36,505 bases of DNA. It comes from an uncultured Pelagibacteraceae bacterium. Its GTDB lineage: Bacteria > Pseudomonadota > Alphaproteobacteria > Pelagibacterales > Pelagibacteraceae. The DNA lies in assembly GCA_902573295.1 (NCBI GenBank), contig CACGJB010000002.1:72433-108937 (forward strand). Direction: 5' to 3'. Of this stretch, positions 16,520 through 24,496 are shown in pieces. Below the pieces are notes generated by a model, which had not been told where the DNA came from, did not search any database, and worked only from the letters and a program-made list of their open reading frames with translations. The stretch's first letter is position 1; every line of letters begins with the position of its first letter. The position numbers and the translations under genes are program-made.

Positions 16520-17512
16520 ATGAAAAAGTTTATAAATAATGTTGATGATTTTTTAAAAGAAAGTCTTAGTGGATTTGGTAAAGCACATAGTGATATAATT
16601 ACAGTAAATTTTGAACCAAACTTCATTTCTAGAAAATCAAAAACTAAACAAGGAAAAGTATCTTTAATTTCAGGTGGAGGAAGTGGTCATGAACCGATGC
16701 ACGGTGGTTTTGTTGGTCATGGAATGCTAGATGCGGCATGTCCAGGTTTTGTTTTTTCAGCACCTACTCCAGATCAAATGCAAGCTGCTGCTGAACATGT
16801 GGATAGTGGAGGTGGTGTTTTGTTCATAGTTAAAAATTATTCTGGGGATATTATGAATTTTCAAATGGGTGCAGAAATGTACTCAGGTAAAAATGATAGC
16901 ATCATTACTAACGATGATGTAGCTGTTGAAGACTCTACGTTCACAACTGGTAGAAGAGGTGTAGCTGCAACAGTTTTGGTCGAAAAGATTGTTGGATCAC
17001 TAGCTGAGAATGGAGGTTCGTTAGAAGAATGTAAAAAACTTGGTGAAAAAGTAAACAATAACTCTGGAACTATGGGTGTTGCTTTTACTAGTTGCACAGT
17101 TCCTGCTGCAGGCAAACCAACTTTTGATATTGGAAATGACGAAATGGAATTTGGAGTAGGTATACACGGTGAGCCTGGAAGAAAGAGAGAAAAAATTCGA
17201 CCATCAAAAATAATAGTCAATAATATGCTGGAAGCTATACTTGATGATTTAAAACCACAAAAAAATGAAAAAACGCTTCTATTTGTAAATGGTATGGGCG
17301 GAACTCCTCTTACTGAATTATATTTAGTATACGATGATGCTTGTGAAATTCTAAAATCTAAAGAAATTGAAATTACAAGAAGTTTAGTGGGTAATTATTG
17401 TACATCGCTTGAAATGCAAGGAGCATCCATAACGCTTCTAAAATGTGATGAGGAGATTTTAAAAAATTGGGATGCACCCGTTCATACCGCAGCTATGCGT
17501 TGGGGTATGTAA
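16520..17512 (+). CDS. dhaK: Dihydroxyacetone kinase substrate-binding subunit DhaK
   Basis: A 330-residue DhaK, which binds a short ketose covalently as a hemiaminal to histidine. His216 in GVGIHGEPG is that residue; His57 (GGGSGHEPMHGG) and Asp110 (KNYSGDIMNF) match the catalytic pair. FTTGRRGVAATVLVEKI is typical. GGAGG at 16511-16515 is a good Shine-Dalgarno and overlaps the dhaL stop. The length equals free-standing DhaK, not the fused ATP-type kinase. Together with the importer it suggests uptake and phosphorylation of dihydroxyacetone, or of a C4 ketose, to feed triose phosphate. Confidence 0.93.
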   Translation: MKKFINNVDDFLKESLSGFGKAHSDIITVNFEPNFISRKSKTKQGKVSLISGGGSGHEPMHGGFVGHGMLDAACPGFVFSAPTPDQMQAAAEHVDSGGGVLFIVKNYSGDIMNFQMGAEMYSGKNDSIITNDDVAVEDSTFTTGRRGVAATVLVEKIVGSLAENGGSLEECKKLGEKVNNNSGTMGVAFTSCTVPAAGKPTFDIGNDEMEFGVGIHGEPGRKREKIRPSKIIVNNMLEAILDDLKPQKNEKTLLFVNGMGGTPLTELYLVYDDACEILKSKEIEITRSLVGNYCTSLEMQGASITLLKCDEEILKNWDAPVHTAAMRWGM

Positions 17513-17570
17513 TTACTAATTTAAATTGTTAAATATTGTTCGTATTAAAAATATAATATATTAATTATTT

Positions 17571-18563
17571 ATGAATATTCTTGAGGATAGCTTTGGAAGA
17601 AAATTTCCATACATCAGATTATCAATTTCGGATGTTTGTAATTTCAAATGTGGATATTGTCTACCAAATGGTTATCAAGCTGATAAAAACGATACTAGAA
17701 AATTCCTTCATTTAGATGAAATTAAGCGACTTGCAAAATGTTTTTCTGAACTCGGAGTAAATAAGATCAGAATTACAGGTGGTGAACCAACTGTAAGAAA
17801 AGATTTTTTTGATATTATAAAAGTATTAAAATTTGATTCAGGAATTCAAAATGTATCTATTACCACTAATGGCTATAAATTAGATAAAAAAGCAGAACAA
17901 TTAGTTAATAGCGGGCTTAGCGGAATAAACATAAGTATTGATAGTTTAGATAAAGAAATATTTAAAAATATTACTGGTCATGACAGGTTACCAGAAATTT
18001 TGAATGGTATAGAAAATTTACAAAGTATAGGTTTTGAAAATATTAAAATTAATGCTGTACTTTTAAATGGAATAAATTCATCGATAGAAGATTTTAATAC
18101 TTGGGCTAGGTTTATAGAAAAAAATAAAGTTGATTTTAGATACATAGAATTAATGAGGACTGGTGACAATTTAGATTATTTTAAAAAATATCACATTTCA
18201 TCAAAAATTTTTAAAGAATATCTTGTTGAAAATAAATGGATCTATCAAACATATGGCAAAGATGCAGGGCCTTCTTTAAATTATATTAACCCTAAATATA
18301 AGGGCAAGTTTGGTATTATTGCTCCATATTCAAAAGATTTTTGCAAATCATGTAATAGACTAAGAATTACATCAAGAGGTGATCTAAGACTTTGTCTGTT
18401 TGGAAATACTGGAATTAATTTAAGACATCTTTTGCAAAAAGATAATCAATTAGAGGAATTAAAAGATTTAATAATGAAACAAATGCAATTCAAAAAAGAG
18501 TCTCATTATTTAGAATTGGGTGATACTGGATCAACAACAAATTTATCAAAAACTGGTGGATAG
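17571..18563 (+). CDS. moaA: GTP 3',8-cyclase MoaA
   Basis: A 330-residue radical-SAM enzyme that starts molybdenum cofactor synthesis by cyclising GTP, with MoaC, to cyclic pyranopterin monophosphate. The SAM cluster motif Cys23-x3-Cys27-x2-Cys30 and the C-terminal cluster Cys258-x2-Cys261-x13-Cys275 are both present, as is the functional C-terminal Gly-Gly tail (SKTGG). It begins a moaA-moaC-moaD-moaE run after a 58-nt gap without a recognised riboswitch; a TATAAT-like box near 17551 could be its promoter. Confidence 0.96.
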   Translation: MNILEDSFGRKFPYIRLSISDVCNFKCGYCLPNGYQADKNDTRKFLHLDEIKRLAKCFSELGVNKIRITGGEPTVRKDFFDIIKVLKFDSGIQNVSITTNGYKLDKKAEQLVNSGLSGINISIDSLDKEIFKNITGHDRLPEILNGIENLQSIGFENIKINAVLLNGINSSIEDFNTWARFIEKNKVDFRYIELMRTGDNLDYFKKYHISSKIFKEYLVENKWIYQTYGKDAGPSLNYINPKYKGKFGIIAPYSKDFCKSCNRLRITSRGDLRLCLFGNTGINLRHLLQKDNQLEELKDLIMKQMQFKKESHYLELGDTGSTTNLSKTGG

Positions 18564-18564
18564 T

Positions 18565-19110
18565 ATGAAAAATTTAAAAATTGTTAGCGATAATAATTTA
18601 AAAGATTGGGCAAAAGAAATTTTCAAAAAAAACTCTTTTAAAATGATTGATGTTTCGAAAAAAAAAGAAACATTTAGACGAGCTTTAGCTTCTGGAAAAA
18701 TTTATGTTGGTGATGAAGTCTTTGAGCTAATAAAAAATAAAGAAATGCCAAAAGGTGATCCTATAACCTTAGCAGAAATATCTGCTGTTTTAGGAGTAAA
18801 AAAAACAAGTGAATTAATTCCCCTTTGCCATCCTTTAATAATTGACCATACTGCTACAAAAATTATCATGAATGAGAAAGATAAATCTCTAGAAGTTTTT
18901 TGTGTAGTTTCAACGTACGCAAAAACAGGAGTTGAAATGGAAGCAATCATGGGTGTTAATGCTGCTCTAACTACAATTTATGATTTAAGTAAAATAATAA
19001 ATCCATACCTCAAGATAGATAATGTAAAATTATTAATCAAAGAAGGTGGAAAAAATGGGTTGTGGAAAAACCCCGATGGTCTACCAAATTTTTTAAAAGA
19101 TTTATTTTAA
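18565..19110 (+). CDS. moaC: Cyclic pyranopterin monophosphate synthase MoaC
   Basis: A MoaC of 181 residues, acting after MoaA. Family blocks are FKMIDVSKKKETFRRALASG, KGDPITLAEISAVLGVKKTSELIPLCHPL and GVEMEAIMGVNAALTTIYDLSK. ATG 18565, 1 nt after the moaA stop, was preferred to an upstream start inside moaA. Even so the protein has about 20 extra N-terminal residues compared with usual MoaC (about 160), so a later start is possible but no better ribosome site was seen. Confidence 0.94.
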   Translation: MKNLKIVSDNNLKDWAKEIFKKNSFKMIDVSKKKETFRRALASGKIYVGDEVFELIKNKEMPKGDPITLAEISAVLGVKKTSELIPLCHPLIIDHTATKIIMNEKDKSLEVFCVVSTYAKTGVEMEAIMGVNAALTTIYDLSKIINPYLKIDNVKLLIKEGGKNGLWKNPDGLPNFLKDLF

Positions 19111-19117
19111 AAGTATA

Positions 19118-19387
19118 ATGAAAGTAAAGATTGAGTTATTTGGTGCAGCTAGAGATTTTAGTGAACAAAATTTATTAGAATTAGATTTAGAAGAAAGATC
19201 AACAATAAAAGATATTCGAAAAAAAATAATTCAATATTTAGATGAAAAATTTAATGGAAATGAAAACTATAAAAAAATTGTCAATTCTTCAGCTTTTTGT
19301 TCAGAGAAAAATAATATTGTTAGCGACAATTATAAAATAACAAATAATGAAAAAATTGGTATCATACCTCCCATAGGAGGAGGATAA
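19118..19387 (+). CDS. moaD: Molybdopterin synthase sulfur carrier subunit MoaD
   Basis: An 89-residue ubiquitin-fold sulfur carrier. Its C-terminus IIPPIGGG carries the terminal Gly-Gly that is thiocarboxylated for dithiolene formation by MoaE; here there are three glycines. The stop TAA overlaps the moaE ATG (TAATG), and the glycine codons GGAGGAGGA also form the moaE Shine-Dalgarno. Length and order moaC-moaD-moaE leave little doubt. Confidence 0.92.
   Translation: MKVKIELFGAARDFSEQNLLELDLEERSTIKDIRKKIIQYLDEKFNGNENYKKIVNSSAFCSEKNNIVSDNYKITNNEKIGIIPPIGGG
19376..19383 (+). promoter_or_regulatory. moaE ribosome binding site embedded in moaD C-terminal glycine codons
   Basis: GGAGGAGG directly upstream of the moaE ATG (19387) is a near-perfect Shine-Dalgarno, spaced 3-7 nt. 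The same bases encode the last glycines of MoaD, whose Gly-Gly end is catalytically essential. Codon choice (GGA only) is therefore doubly constrained. Confidence 0.8.
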
Positions 19388-19839
19388 TGCTTCATGCAAA
19401 AGTTGTAGACAGTAAAGATAAAAAACTATCAATAAGTGATGCTGAAAGATTTATATCTTCTAACGAATTTGGAGCATCAATATTTTTTACTGGCACAGTA
19501 AGAAATCTAAATAATAATAAAAATGTAATTGGCATTACGTATGACAGTCATGATGAGCTTGTAATAAGAAGTTTTGAAGAAATATATAAAGAGGCTGATA
19601 AAAAACTTAATATTCAGGATAAAGCTGTTTTTATAGAACACGCTAAAGGTTATTTAAATCTTGGAGAAATGAGTATTATAATTGCTGTTGCATGCAAACA
19701 TAGAAATCAAGCTTATGTTTTGTCTAGATATATTATCGAAGAAATAAAAAAAAGATCGCCTATATGGAAAAAAGAACATTATACAGACAATCAAAGTGAT
19801 TGGTTAAAAGGTAACCCTATAGTTTATGAAAAAATTTAA
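19387..19839 (+). CDS. moaE: Molybdopterin synthase catalytic subunit MoaE
   Basis: A 150-residue MoaE that, with MoaD, inserts two sulfurs into cyclic pyranopterin monophosphate. The typical C-terminal segment RNQAYVLSRYIIEEIKKRSPIWKKEHY with catalytic lysines is seen, as is FFTGTVRN near residue 35. It overlaps moaD by 1 nt and the downstream msrP by 14 nt, linking cofactor synthesis to a cofactor user. Confidence 0.95.
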   Translation: MLHAKVVDSKDKKLSISDAERFISSNEFGASIFFTGTVRNLNNNKNVIGITYDSHDELVIRSFEEIYKEADKKLNIQDKAVFIEHAKGYLNLGEMSIIIAVACKHRNQAYVLSRYIIEEIKKRSPIWKKEHYTDNQSDWLKGNPIVYEKI

Positions 19840-20731
19840 GTACTCAGAAATCACACCAGAAAAAATTTATAAAAATAGAAGATCGTTTATTAAATCTATT
19901 GGATTAGGAGCAAGTTCTTTAGCAATTTCAACAATTCCGTTTGCAAATAAATCCTTTGCAAATGAGAGAGATAAATTAACAAGTTATAAAGATATCACTA
20001 CTTATAATAATTATTATGAGTTTGGTACATCAAAAGGTGATCCATATAGAAACTCTCAAATATTTAAAACTTCTCCATGGGATATAAGTATTGAAGGTGA
20101 AGTTGAAAAACCAATAAAATTATCTATGGAAGAAATTTCTGAAATGTTTGTATCCGAAGAGAGAATTTACAGACTTAGATGTGTTGAGGGTTGGTCAATG
20201 GTTATTCCATGGATGGGTTTTTCTTTAAGTGAATTACTTTCTAAAGTTAATCCAACTAACAAAGCAAAGTTTGTTGAATTTGAAAGCATTTATGATCCTA
20301 CACAAATGAAAGGTCAAAGATACCCTGTTTTAAACTGGCCATACAATGAAGGTTTAAGAATTGATGAAGCAATGCATCCTTTGACTACCGTAGTTACAGG
20401 TTTATATGGCAAAAAACTTCCAAATCAAAACGGAGCACCATTTCGAATTTTTATTCCTTGGAAGTATGGTTTTAAAAGCGCAAAAGCAATTGTTAAAATT
20501 AAATTTGTAGAAAATATGCCTACTTCTTCATGGATGTGGGCTTCGCCAAGGGAGTATGGATTTTACTCAAATGTTAATCCTAATGTTGATCATCCAAGAT
20601 GGTCACAAGCAACTGAAAGAATAATTGGAGAAGGTGTTTGGGCACCTAGAGTAAAAACTTTAATGTTTAATGGCTATGGTGATGAGGTAGCAAGTTTATA
20701 TACTGGTATGGATTTAAAAAAGTACTTTTAA
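19826..20731 (+). CDS. msrP: Periplasmic methionine sulfoxide reductase catalytic subunit MsrP (YedY)
   Basis: A 301-residue molybdopterin enzyme that repairs oxidised methionines of envelope proteins. It carries a twin-arginine signal (NRRSFIKSIG, Arg18-Arg19) with a cleavage region near SFANE and the Mo ligand Cys119 in RLRCVEGWSMVIPWMGF. It is exported folded with cofactor. It is fused by overlap to moaE upstream and shares a 1-nt junction with msrQ. It is the only molybdoenzyme in this window. Confidence 0.95.
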   Translation: MKKFKYSEITPEKIYKNRRSFIKSIGLGASSLAISTIPFANKSFANERDKLTSYKDITTYNNYYEFGTSKGDPYRNSQIFKTSPWDISIEGEVEKPIKLSMEEISEMFVSEERIYRLRCVEGWSMVIPWMGFSLSELLSKVNPTNKAKFVEFESIYDPTQMKGQRYPVLNWPYNEGLRIDEAMHPLTTVVTGLYGKKLPNQNGAPFRIFIPWKYGFKSAKAIVKIKFVENMPTSSWMWASPREYGFYSNVNPNVDHPRWSQATERIIGEGVWAPRVKTLMFNGYGDEVASLYTGMDLKKYF

Positions 20732-21309
20732 TGATAAAGTATTTTAAGCCAAGCATTTTCGTATTTAGTACAATTCCATTTCTAGTTATAACTTACAAAA
20801 TTTTTTTTAATAAACTAGGGCCAGAACCAGTAAAGGAAATTACTCATTTTACAGGAGAGTGGACTTTAATTTTCATATGTTTAACGTTGTCAATGAGTCC
20901 ATTAAAAAAACTAACTAATTTTAACTATTGGGTAAAAGTAAGAAGAATGTTGGGATTGTTTGTTTTTTTTTATGCCTCATTGCATTTATTTACTTATATT
21001 GGCATCGATTATAGATTTAGCTGGCAACCAATTTTTGATGATGTTGTAAAAAAAAAATATATTTTTGTTGGCTTTGCTGCTTGGGTTTTATTAATACCAC
21101 TTACAATAACCTCTTCACAAAAAATGATGTTATTGCTTAAACAAAATTGGAAAAAATTGCACAGACTAATATATGTAATTGCAATTTTAGGATCTTTGCA
21201 CTTTATTTGGTTATCTAAAACTATTTATTTTAAACCTTTATTTTACTTTGTGCTAATAATAGTCTTACTAACTCTAAGAATAAACTTTAAAAGAATATTT
21301 GAAAAATGA
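20731..21309 (+). CDS. msrQ: MsrQ (YedZ) haem-containing membrane anchor of MsrP
   Basis: A 192-residue membrane protein with about six helices that takes electrons from the respiratory chain or flavin reductase to MsrP. Likely haem histidines are His85 (YASLHLF), His144 (KLHRLIY) and His157 (GSLHFIW), with the family motif VRRMLGL near 70. The start overlaps the msrP stop (TAATG). Its TGA overlaps the next gene's ATG. Confidence 0.94.
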   Translation: MIKYFKPSIFVFSTIPFLVITYKIFFNKLGPEPVKEITHFTGEWTLIFICLTLSMSPLKKLTNFNYWVKVRRMLGLFVFFYASLHLFTYIGIDYRFSWQPIFDDVVKKKYIFVGFAAWVLLIPLTITSSQKMMLLLKQNWKKLHRLIYVIAILGSLHFIWLSKTIYFKPLFYFVLIIVLLTLRINFKRIFEK

Positions 21310-21638
21310 GTAATTTTCCTGAAAAAAAAATATTTGAAGAAGCAGATAATTGGATAAAAAATAATAAAAAAGTTTCATTAGCAACAGTTGTCCAAACATG
21401 GGGTTCATCACCATTAGGAATTGGTAGTAGAATGATAGTAAGTGAAGATGGAAATTTTTTAGGATCTGTTTCTGGAGGCTGTGTGGAAGCTAAAGTTATT
21501 GAAGAATGTATATCTTTAATGAAAAATAAAAAAATTTGTAAAAAAATAGATTTTAATGTCTCTAATGAAAATGCATGGGAAATAGGATTGGCCTGTGGTG
21601 GTGATATTTTAATTTATATTGAAGAAATTAAACAATGA
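21306..21638 (+). CDS. XdhC/CoxI-family protein, N-terminal domain only
   Basis: A 110-residue protein matching the first domain of XdhC/CoxI molybdoenzyme maturation factors: ATVVQTWGSSPLGIGSRMIV and the GSVSGGCVEAKVIEEC motif (Cys59), plus GLACGGDI (Cys97). XdhC proteins bind molybdenum cofactor and mediate sulfuration or insertion for the xanthine-dehydrogenase/CO-dehydrogenase family. The second domain is encoded separately just downstream with a 4-nt overlap (ATGA), so this is a two-gene version and not a frameshift: both reading frames have their own start. Confidence 0.88.
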   Translation: MSNFPEKKIFEEADNWIKNNKKVSLATVVQTWGSSPLGIGSRMIVSEDGNFLGSVSGGCVEAKVIEECISLMKNKKICKKIDFNVSNENAWEIGLACGGDILIYIEEIKQ

Positions 21639-22321
21639 AATTAGAAATAATCAGAGAAACTTTAAAAAATAAATCTTTAAAAAAAGAATTTGCACTCATA
21701 ACAAATTTAATTAATGGAGAAAGTGAAATATTTTTTCCTGGGTATAATCTTAGTGAAATGTTTTCAAAGTATTCAGAAGAAATTGAAAAAATATTTAACT
21801 CAAATAAAAATGGTATAATAGAAAATTCAGAAATATTTGTTCAAACATATAAAAATCCAATTAAAGTAATCGTCGTTGGAGCTGTAGATATTTCAATTTA
21901 TTTAATTGATTTTGCTAAAAATTTAAATTTTGAGATTACTATTGTTGATCCAAGAGGATATTTTGCATCAAAGGAGAGGTTTCCAGATACAAAAATTATT
22001 AATAAATGGCCCAATGAAGCTTTTGATGAAATAGAAACTAATTCAAGTACGGCTTTGGTTACTTTAACTCATGATCCAAAAATTGATGATCCTGCCTTAC
22101 AGTATGCATTAAAAAATAAATTTTTTTATATTGGTGCCTTAGGAAGTAAAAAAACACATGAAAAAAGATGCTCAAGATTGATAGGGGCTGGTTTTAAAAA
22201 TGTGGACTTAGAAAAAATAAATGGACCAATTGGTATTAAGTTGGGAGGAAAATCACCATCTGAAATAGCGTTATCAATCATTTCACAACTTGTTTCCGAA
22301 AAATATAAAAATAAAATTTAA
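21635..22321 (+). CDS. XdhC/CoxI-family protein, Rossmann domain
   Basis: A 228-residue partner carrying the XdhC Rossmann-like domain: IKVIVVGAVDISIYLIDFAKNL near 85-106 then TIVDPRGYFASKERFP, and the C-terminal GALGSKKTHEKRCSRL with GPIGIKLGGKSPSEIALSI. It overlaps the N-domain gene by 4 nt. Its usual client would be an XDH/CODH-type hydroxylase, none of which is in the window. MsrP does not use a sulfurated cofactor, so co-location here may only reflect a molybdenum gene cluster. Confidence 0.88.
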   Translation: MKLEIIRETLKNKSLKKEFALITNLINGESEIFFPGYNLSEMFSKYSEEIEKIFNSNKNGIIENSEIFVQTYKNPIKVIVVGAVDISIYLIDFAKNLNFEITIVDPRGYFASKERFPDTKIINKWPNEAFDEIETNSSTALVTLTHDPKIDDPALQYALKNKFFYIGALGSKKTHEKRCSRLIGAGFKNVDLEKINGPIGIKLGGKSPSEIALSIISQLVSEKYKNKI

Positions 22322-22365
22322 ATTTATTTATTGTGTTGATCGTTTTTGTGATTAATACTTTATTC

Positions 22366-22611
22366 ATGAATGATATTCAAAAAAAAGAACTTCAATCAGC
22401 AGCTTTTGAGAGATTGTTAAAACATCTGGATGAAAGAAAAGATGTTCAAAATATTGATCTGATGAACCTTGCTGGGTTCTGTAGAAATTGTTTATCAAGA
22501 TGGTTTAGAGAAGAAGGTGAAAAAAATGGAGTAAGCATGTCAGACTTAGAAGCTAGAGAACATGTTTATGGGATGCCTTATTCTGAATGGAAAGAAAAAT
22601 ATCAAAAATAA
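22366..22611 (+). CDS. DUF1244 family protein
   Basis: An 81-residue protein of the uncharacterised DUF1244 family common in Proteobacteria. The diagnostic segment LAGFCRNCLSRWFREEGEK with two cysteines, followed by LEAREHVYGMPYSEWKEKYQ, is present. I chose ATG 22366; an upstream ATG adds a hydrophobic stretch not seen in the family. Its stop codon abuts the stop of the convergent moaB with no base between. Function is unknown. Confidence 0.85.
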   Translation: MNDIQKKELQSAAFERLLKHLDERKDVQNIDLMNLAGFCRNCLSRWFREEGEKNGVSMSDLEAREHVYGMPYSEWKEKYQK

Positions 22612-23112
22612 TTATTTTTCTTTAAGTCTTGGAAACAATTCTACAAAATTACAAGGTTTGTGATTAATATCTAATTGATGTTTTAAAATCCCATCCCATG
22701 CATCCGTTACACCGCCTGAAGAACCAGGTAATGCAAAAATATATTTACCATTTGATAAAACTGCACATGCTCTGGATTGAATTGATGAAGTACCAACTGT
22801 TTTTAAACTAATTGTTCTAAAAACTTCACCAAATCCAGGTATATGTTTATCAGCAATCTCGTCTAATGCTTCAGGTGTGATATCCCTACCTGTTAAACCT
22901 GTGCCTCCAGTTGTAATAATTACATCAATATTTTTTTTATTTGTCCAATCTTTCAAGATTAAAGCAATATCATCTTTATTATCTTTGCAAATTTTTCTAT
23001 CAATTAATTTATGATTAGCTTGAGCGATTTTATCTACAAGGATTGCACCTGATTTATCGTTATCAATTGTCCTGGTATCTGTTACAGTTAATAAAGCTAT
23101 ATTTACAATCAT
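22612..23112 (-). CDS. moaB: Molybdopterin adenylyltransferase-type protein MoaB/Mog
   Basis: A protein of 166 residues of the MoaB/Mog fold, which adenylates molybdopterin before molybdate insertion. It shows TVTDTRTIDNDKSG at the N-terminus, the TTGGTGLTGRDITPEA substrate motif, and GSSGGVTDAWDGIL. ATG 23112 was chosen over an in-frame TTG at 23121. The start lies only 9 nt from the divergent TauE/SafE start. MoaB and Mog are hard to tell apart; the length and RACAVLSNGKYIFALPGS favour MoaB. Confidence 0.9.
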   Translation of the reverse strand: MIVNIALLTVTDTRTIDNDKSGAILVDKIAQANHKLIDRKICKDNKDDIALILKDWTNKKNIDVIITTGGTGLTGRDITPEALDEIADKHIPGFGEVFRTISLKTVGTSSIQSRACAVLSNGKYIFALPGSSGGVTDAWDGILKHQLDINHKPCNFVELFPRLKEK

Positions 23113-23121
23113 AATTTTCAA

Positions 23122-23868
23122 ATGGTTATACTAACAATATTTTTTTTTATAACAGCAATTTTTTACTCTAGTATTGGTTTTGGTGGTGGGTCCACTTATC
23201 TTGCTTTGATGTTAATTTGGGATGTTCCCTACTATATTTTTCCAATTATAGCGTTAATTTGTAATATTATTGTTGTAACTGGTAATTCAATTAATTTTTC
23301 AAGAACAAAAAATGTAAATTTAAGTTTACTTGTACCTTATTTAATTGGATCAATACCTTTTACTTTTTTTGGAGCCTCTATTTCGATTGATAAAAATTTA
23401 TTTGAGATTTTACTTTTCTTTGTTTTATTAATGGCAGGAGTTTTTTTACTATTAAACAGCAAATATTTCAGTAAAGATGAAATTAAAATTCGACATATCC
23501 CAAAAGTTTTTTCTATTATTATTGGTGCAATTATTGGTTTTATATCTGGATTGGTTGGAATAGGTGGTGGAATATTTTTAAGCCCAATTTTATTTCTCCT
23601 GCGAGCGGGTTATCCAAAGCATATTACAAGCACCGCATCTATTTTTATATTGATTAATTCTATATTTGGTGTGGCAGGACAACTAACTAAAGATATAGTA
23701 TTTAATGAATTTTTAATCTATTGGCCTCTATTTATTTCTGTTTTAATAGGTGGTCAAATTGGAAGTTTTCTTAATATTAAATTTTTAACGAATAAGATAT
23801 TAGCTCTAATGACTTCTTTTCTAGTCATTTTTGTGGCGATTAGAATGGGATTTAGATTAATAGCATAA
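23122..23868 (+). CDS. TauE/SafE-family sulfite/anion exporter-like permease
   Basis: A 248-residue polytopic membrane protein, about eight helices, of the TauE/SafE (DUF81) family. The two family repeats are visible: FYSSIGFGGGSTYLAL near 13-28 and FISGLVGIGGGIFLSPILFL near 138-157. Members are thought to export sulfite, sulfoacetate or related anions. Next to msrPQ and molybdenum genes a sulfur-oxyanion or molybdate-related role is tempting but unproven. The start codon is at the first base after a 9-nt gap to moaB, without a Shine-Dalgarno. Confidence 0.88.
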   Translation: MVILTIFFFITAIFYSSIGFGGGSTYLALMLIWDVPYYIFPIIALICNIIVVTGNSINFSRTKNVNLSLLVPYLIGSIPFTFFGASISIDKNLFEILLFFVLLMAGVFLLLNSKYFSKDEIKIRHIPKVFSIIIGAIIGFISGLVGIGGGIFLSPILFLLRAGYPKHITSTASIFILINSIFGVAGQLTKDIVFNEFLIYWPLFISVLIGGQIGSFLNIKFLTNKILALMTSFLVIFVAIRMGFRLIA

Positions 23869-23905
23869 TATTGATTATAATATTTTTTAAGATATTTAAG
23901 GCTAT

Positions 23906-24496
23906 ATGAAAAATATAAAACCATTTGGTCCATCTATTGGAAAAGCAAAAATCTCAAAAAAGTTTTTAACGATTTTAAATAAAGAGATTGATAATAAAGT
24001 TTTAACAAAACATAATGATTATAGTTCTAAACTTGCTAGCCAAATTAAAAAAGAAATTAAAATTTCAAATAATTTTGTGAAAAAAAATCTAGAAAGAGAA
24101 GTTAAAAGAAATATCAAAAATTTTCTTAAAAATGAAAAAATAATAAATATTAAAGATATAAAAATATTGAATTTATGGGTAGTTAGACAGTTTAAAGATG
24201 AATATAACCCTATCCATTATCATGATGGAGATTTATCTGGTGTTGGTTATTTAAAAGTTCCTAAAGGAATGACTAAAAATAAATTTTTAAAAAATAAAAA
24301 AAATGCAACAAATGGAACGATTGATTTTATAAACGGGCAAAGAGGATTTTTAAGCAAAAGTATTTTCAATATTGTGCCTAAAGAGAGAGATCTATTAATT
24401 TTTCCAAATTACTTGATGCACACGGCTTATCCTTTTAATATAAATGCGGAAAGAAGATCTTTTTCTTTTAATGCTAAAATTTTTTTTAAAAAATAA
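23906..24496 (+). CDS. Putative 2OG-Fe(II) oxygenase-like protein
   Basis: A 196-residue protein resembling the small 2-oxoglutarate/Fe(II) oxygenases frequent in marine bacteria and cyanophages. The metal-site block NPIHYHDGDLSGVGYL (101-116, His104/His106) and distal MHTAYPF (His172) with ERRSFSFN (Arg183/184) fit the jelly-roll core. The first 80 residues are lysine rich. Its stop overlaps the start of the homocysteine methyltransferase gene (TAATG), so the two are co-translated. The substrate is unknown. Confidence 0.8.
   Translation: MKNIKPFGPSIGKAKISKKFLTILNKEIDNKVLTKHNDYSSKLASQIKKEIKISNNFVKKNLEREVKRNIKNFLKNEKIINIKDIKILNLWVVRQFKDEYNPIHYHDGDLSGVGYLKVPKGMTKNKFLKNKKNATNGTIDFINGQRGFLSKSIFNIVPKERDLLIFPNYLMHTAYPFNINAERRSFSFNAKIFFKK

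Noticed and set aside
17513-17570. Molybdenum-cofactor riboswitch before moaA
   Set aside because: Only 58 nt of AT-rich sequence, too short and without the required paired elements.
21306-22321. Split XdhC as a frameshifted single gene
   Set aside because: Both parts have their own start with an ATGA overlap and complete domains, as in other split XdhC pairs; no broken frame is needed.
22605-22620. Perfect palindrome AAAAATAATTATTTTT at the DUF1244/moaB junction
   Set aside because: It is made only of A and T and results from two abutting stop codons in Lys-rich gene ends; too weak as a terminator.
23869-23905. SAM-V riboswitch or terminator before the oxygenase-methyltransferase pair
   Set aside because: The gap is 37 nt; it shows only an AATATT inverted repeat with T run, too weak for either call.
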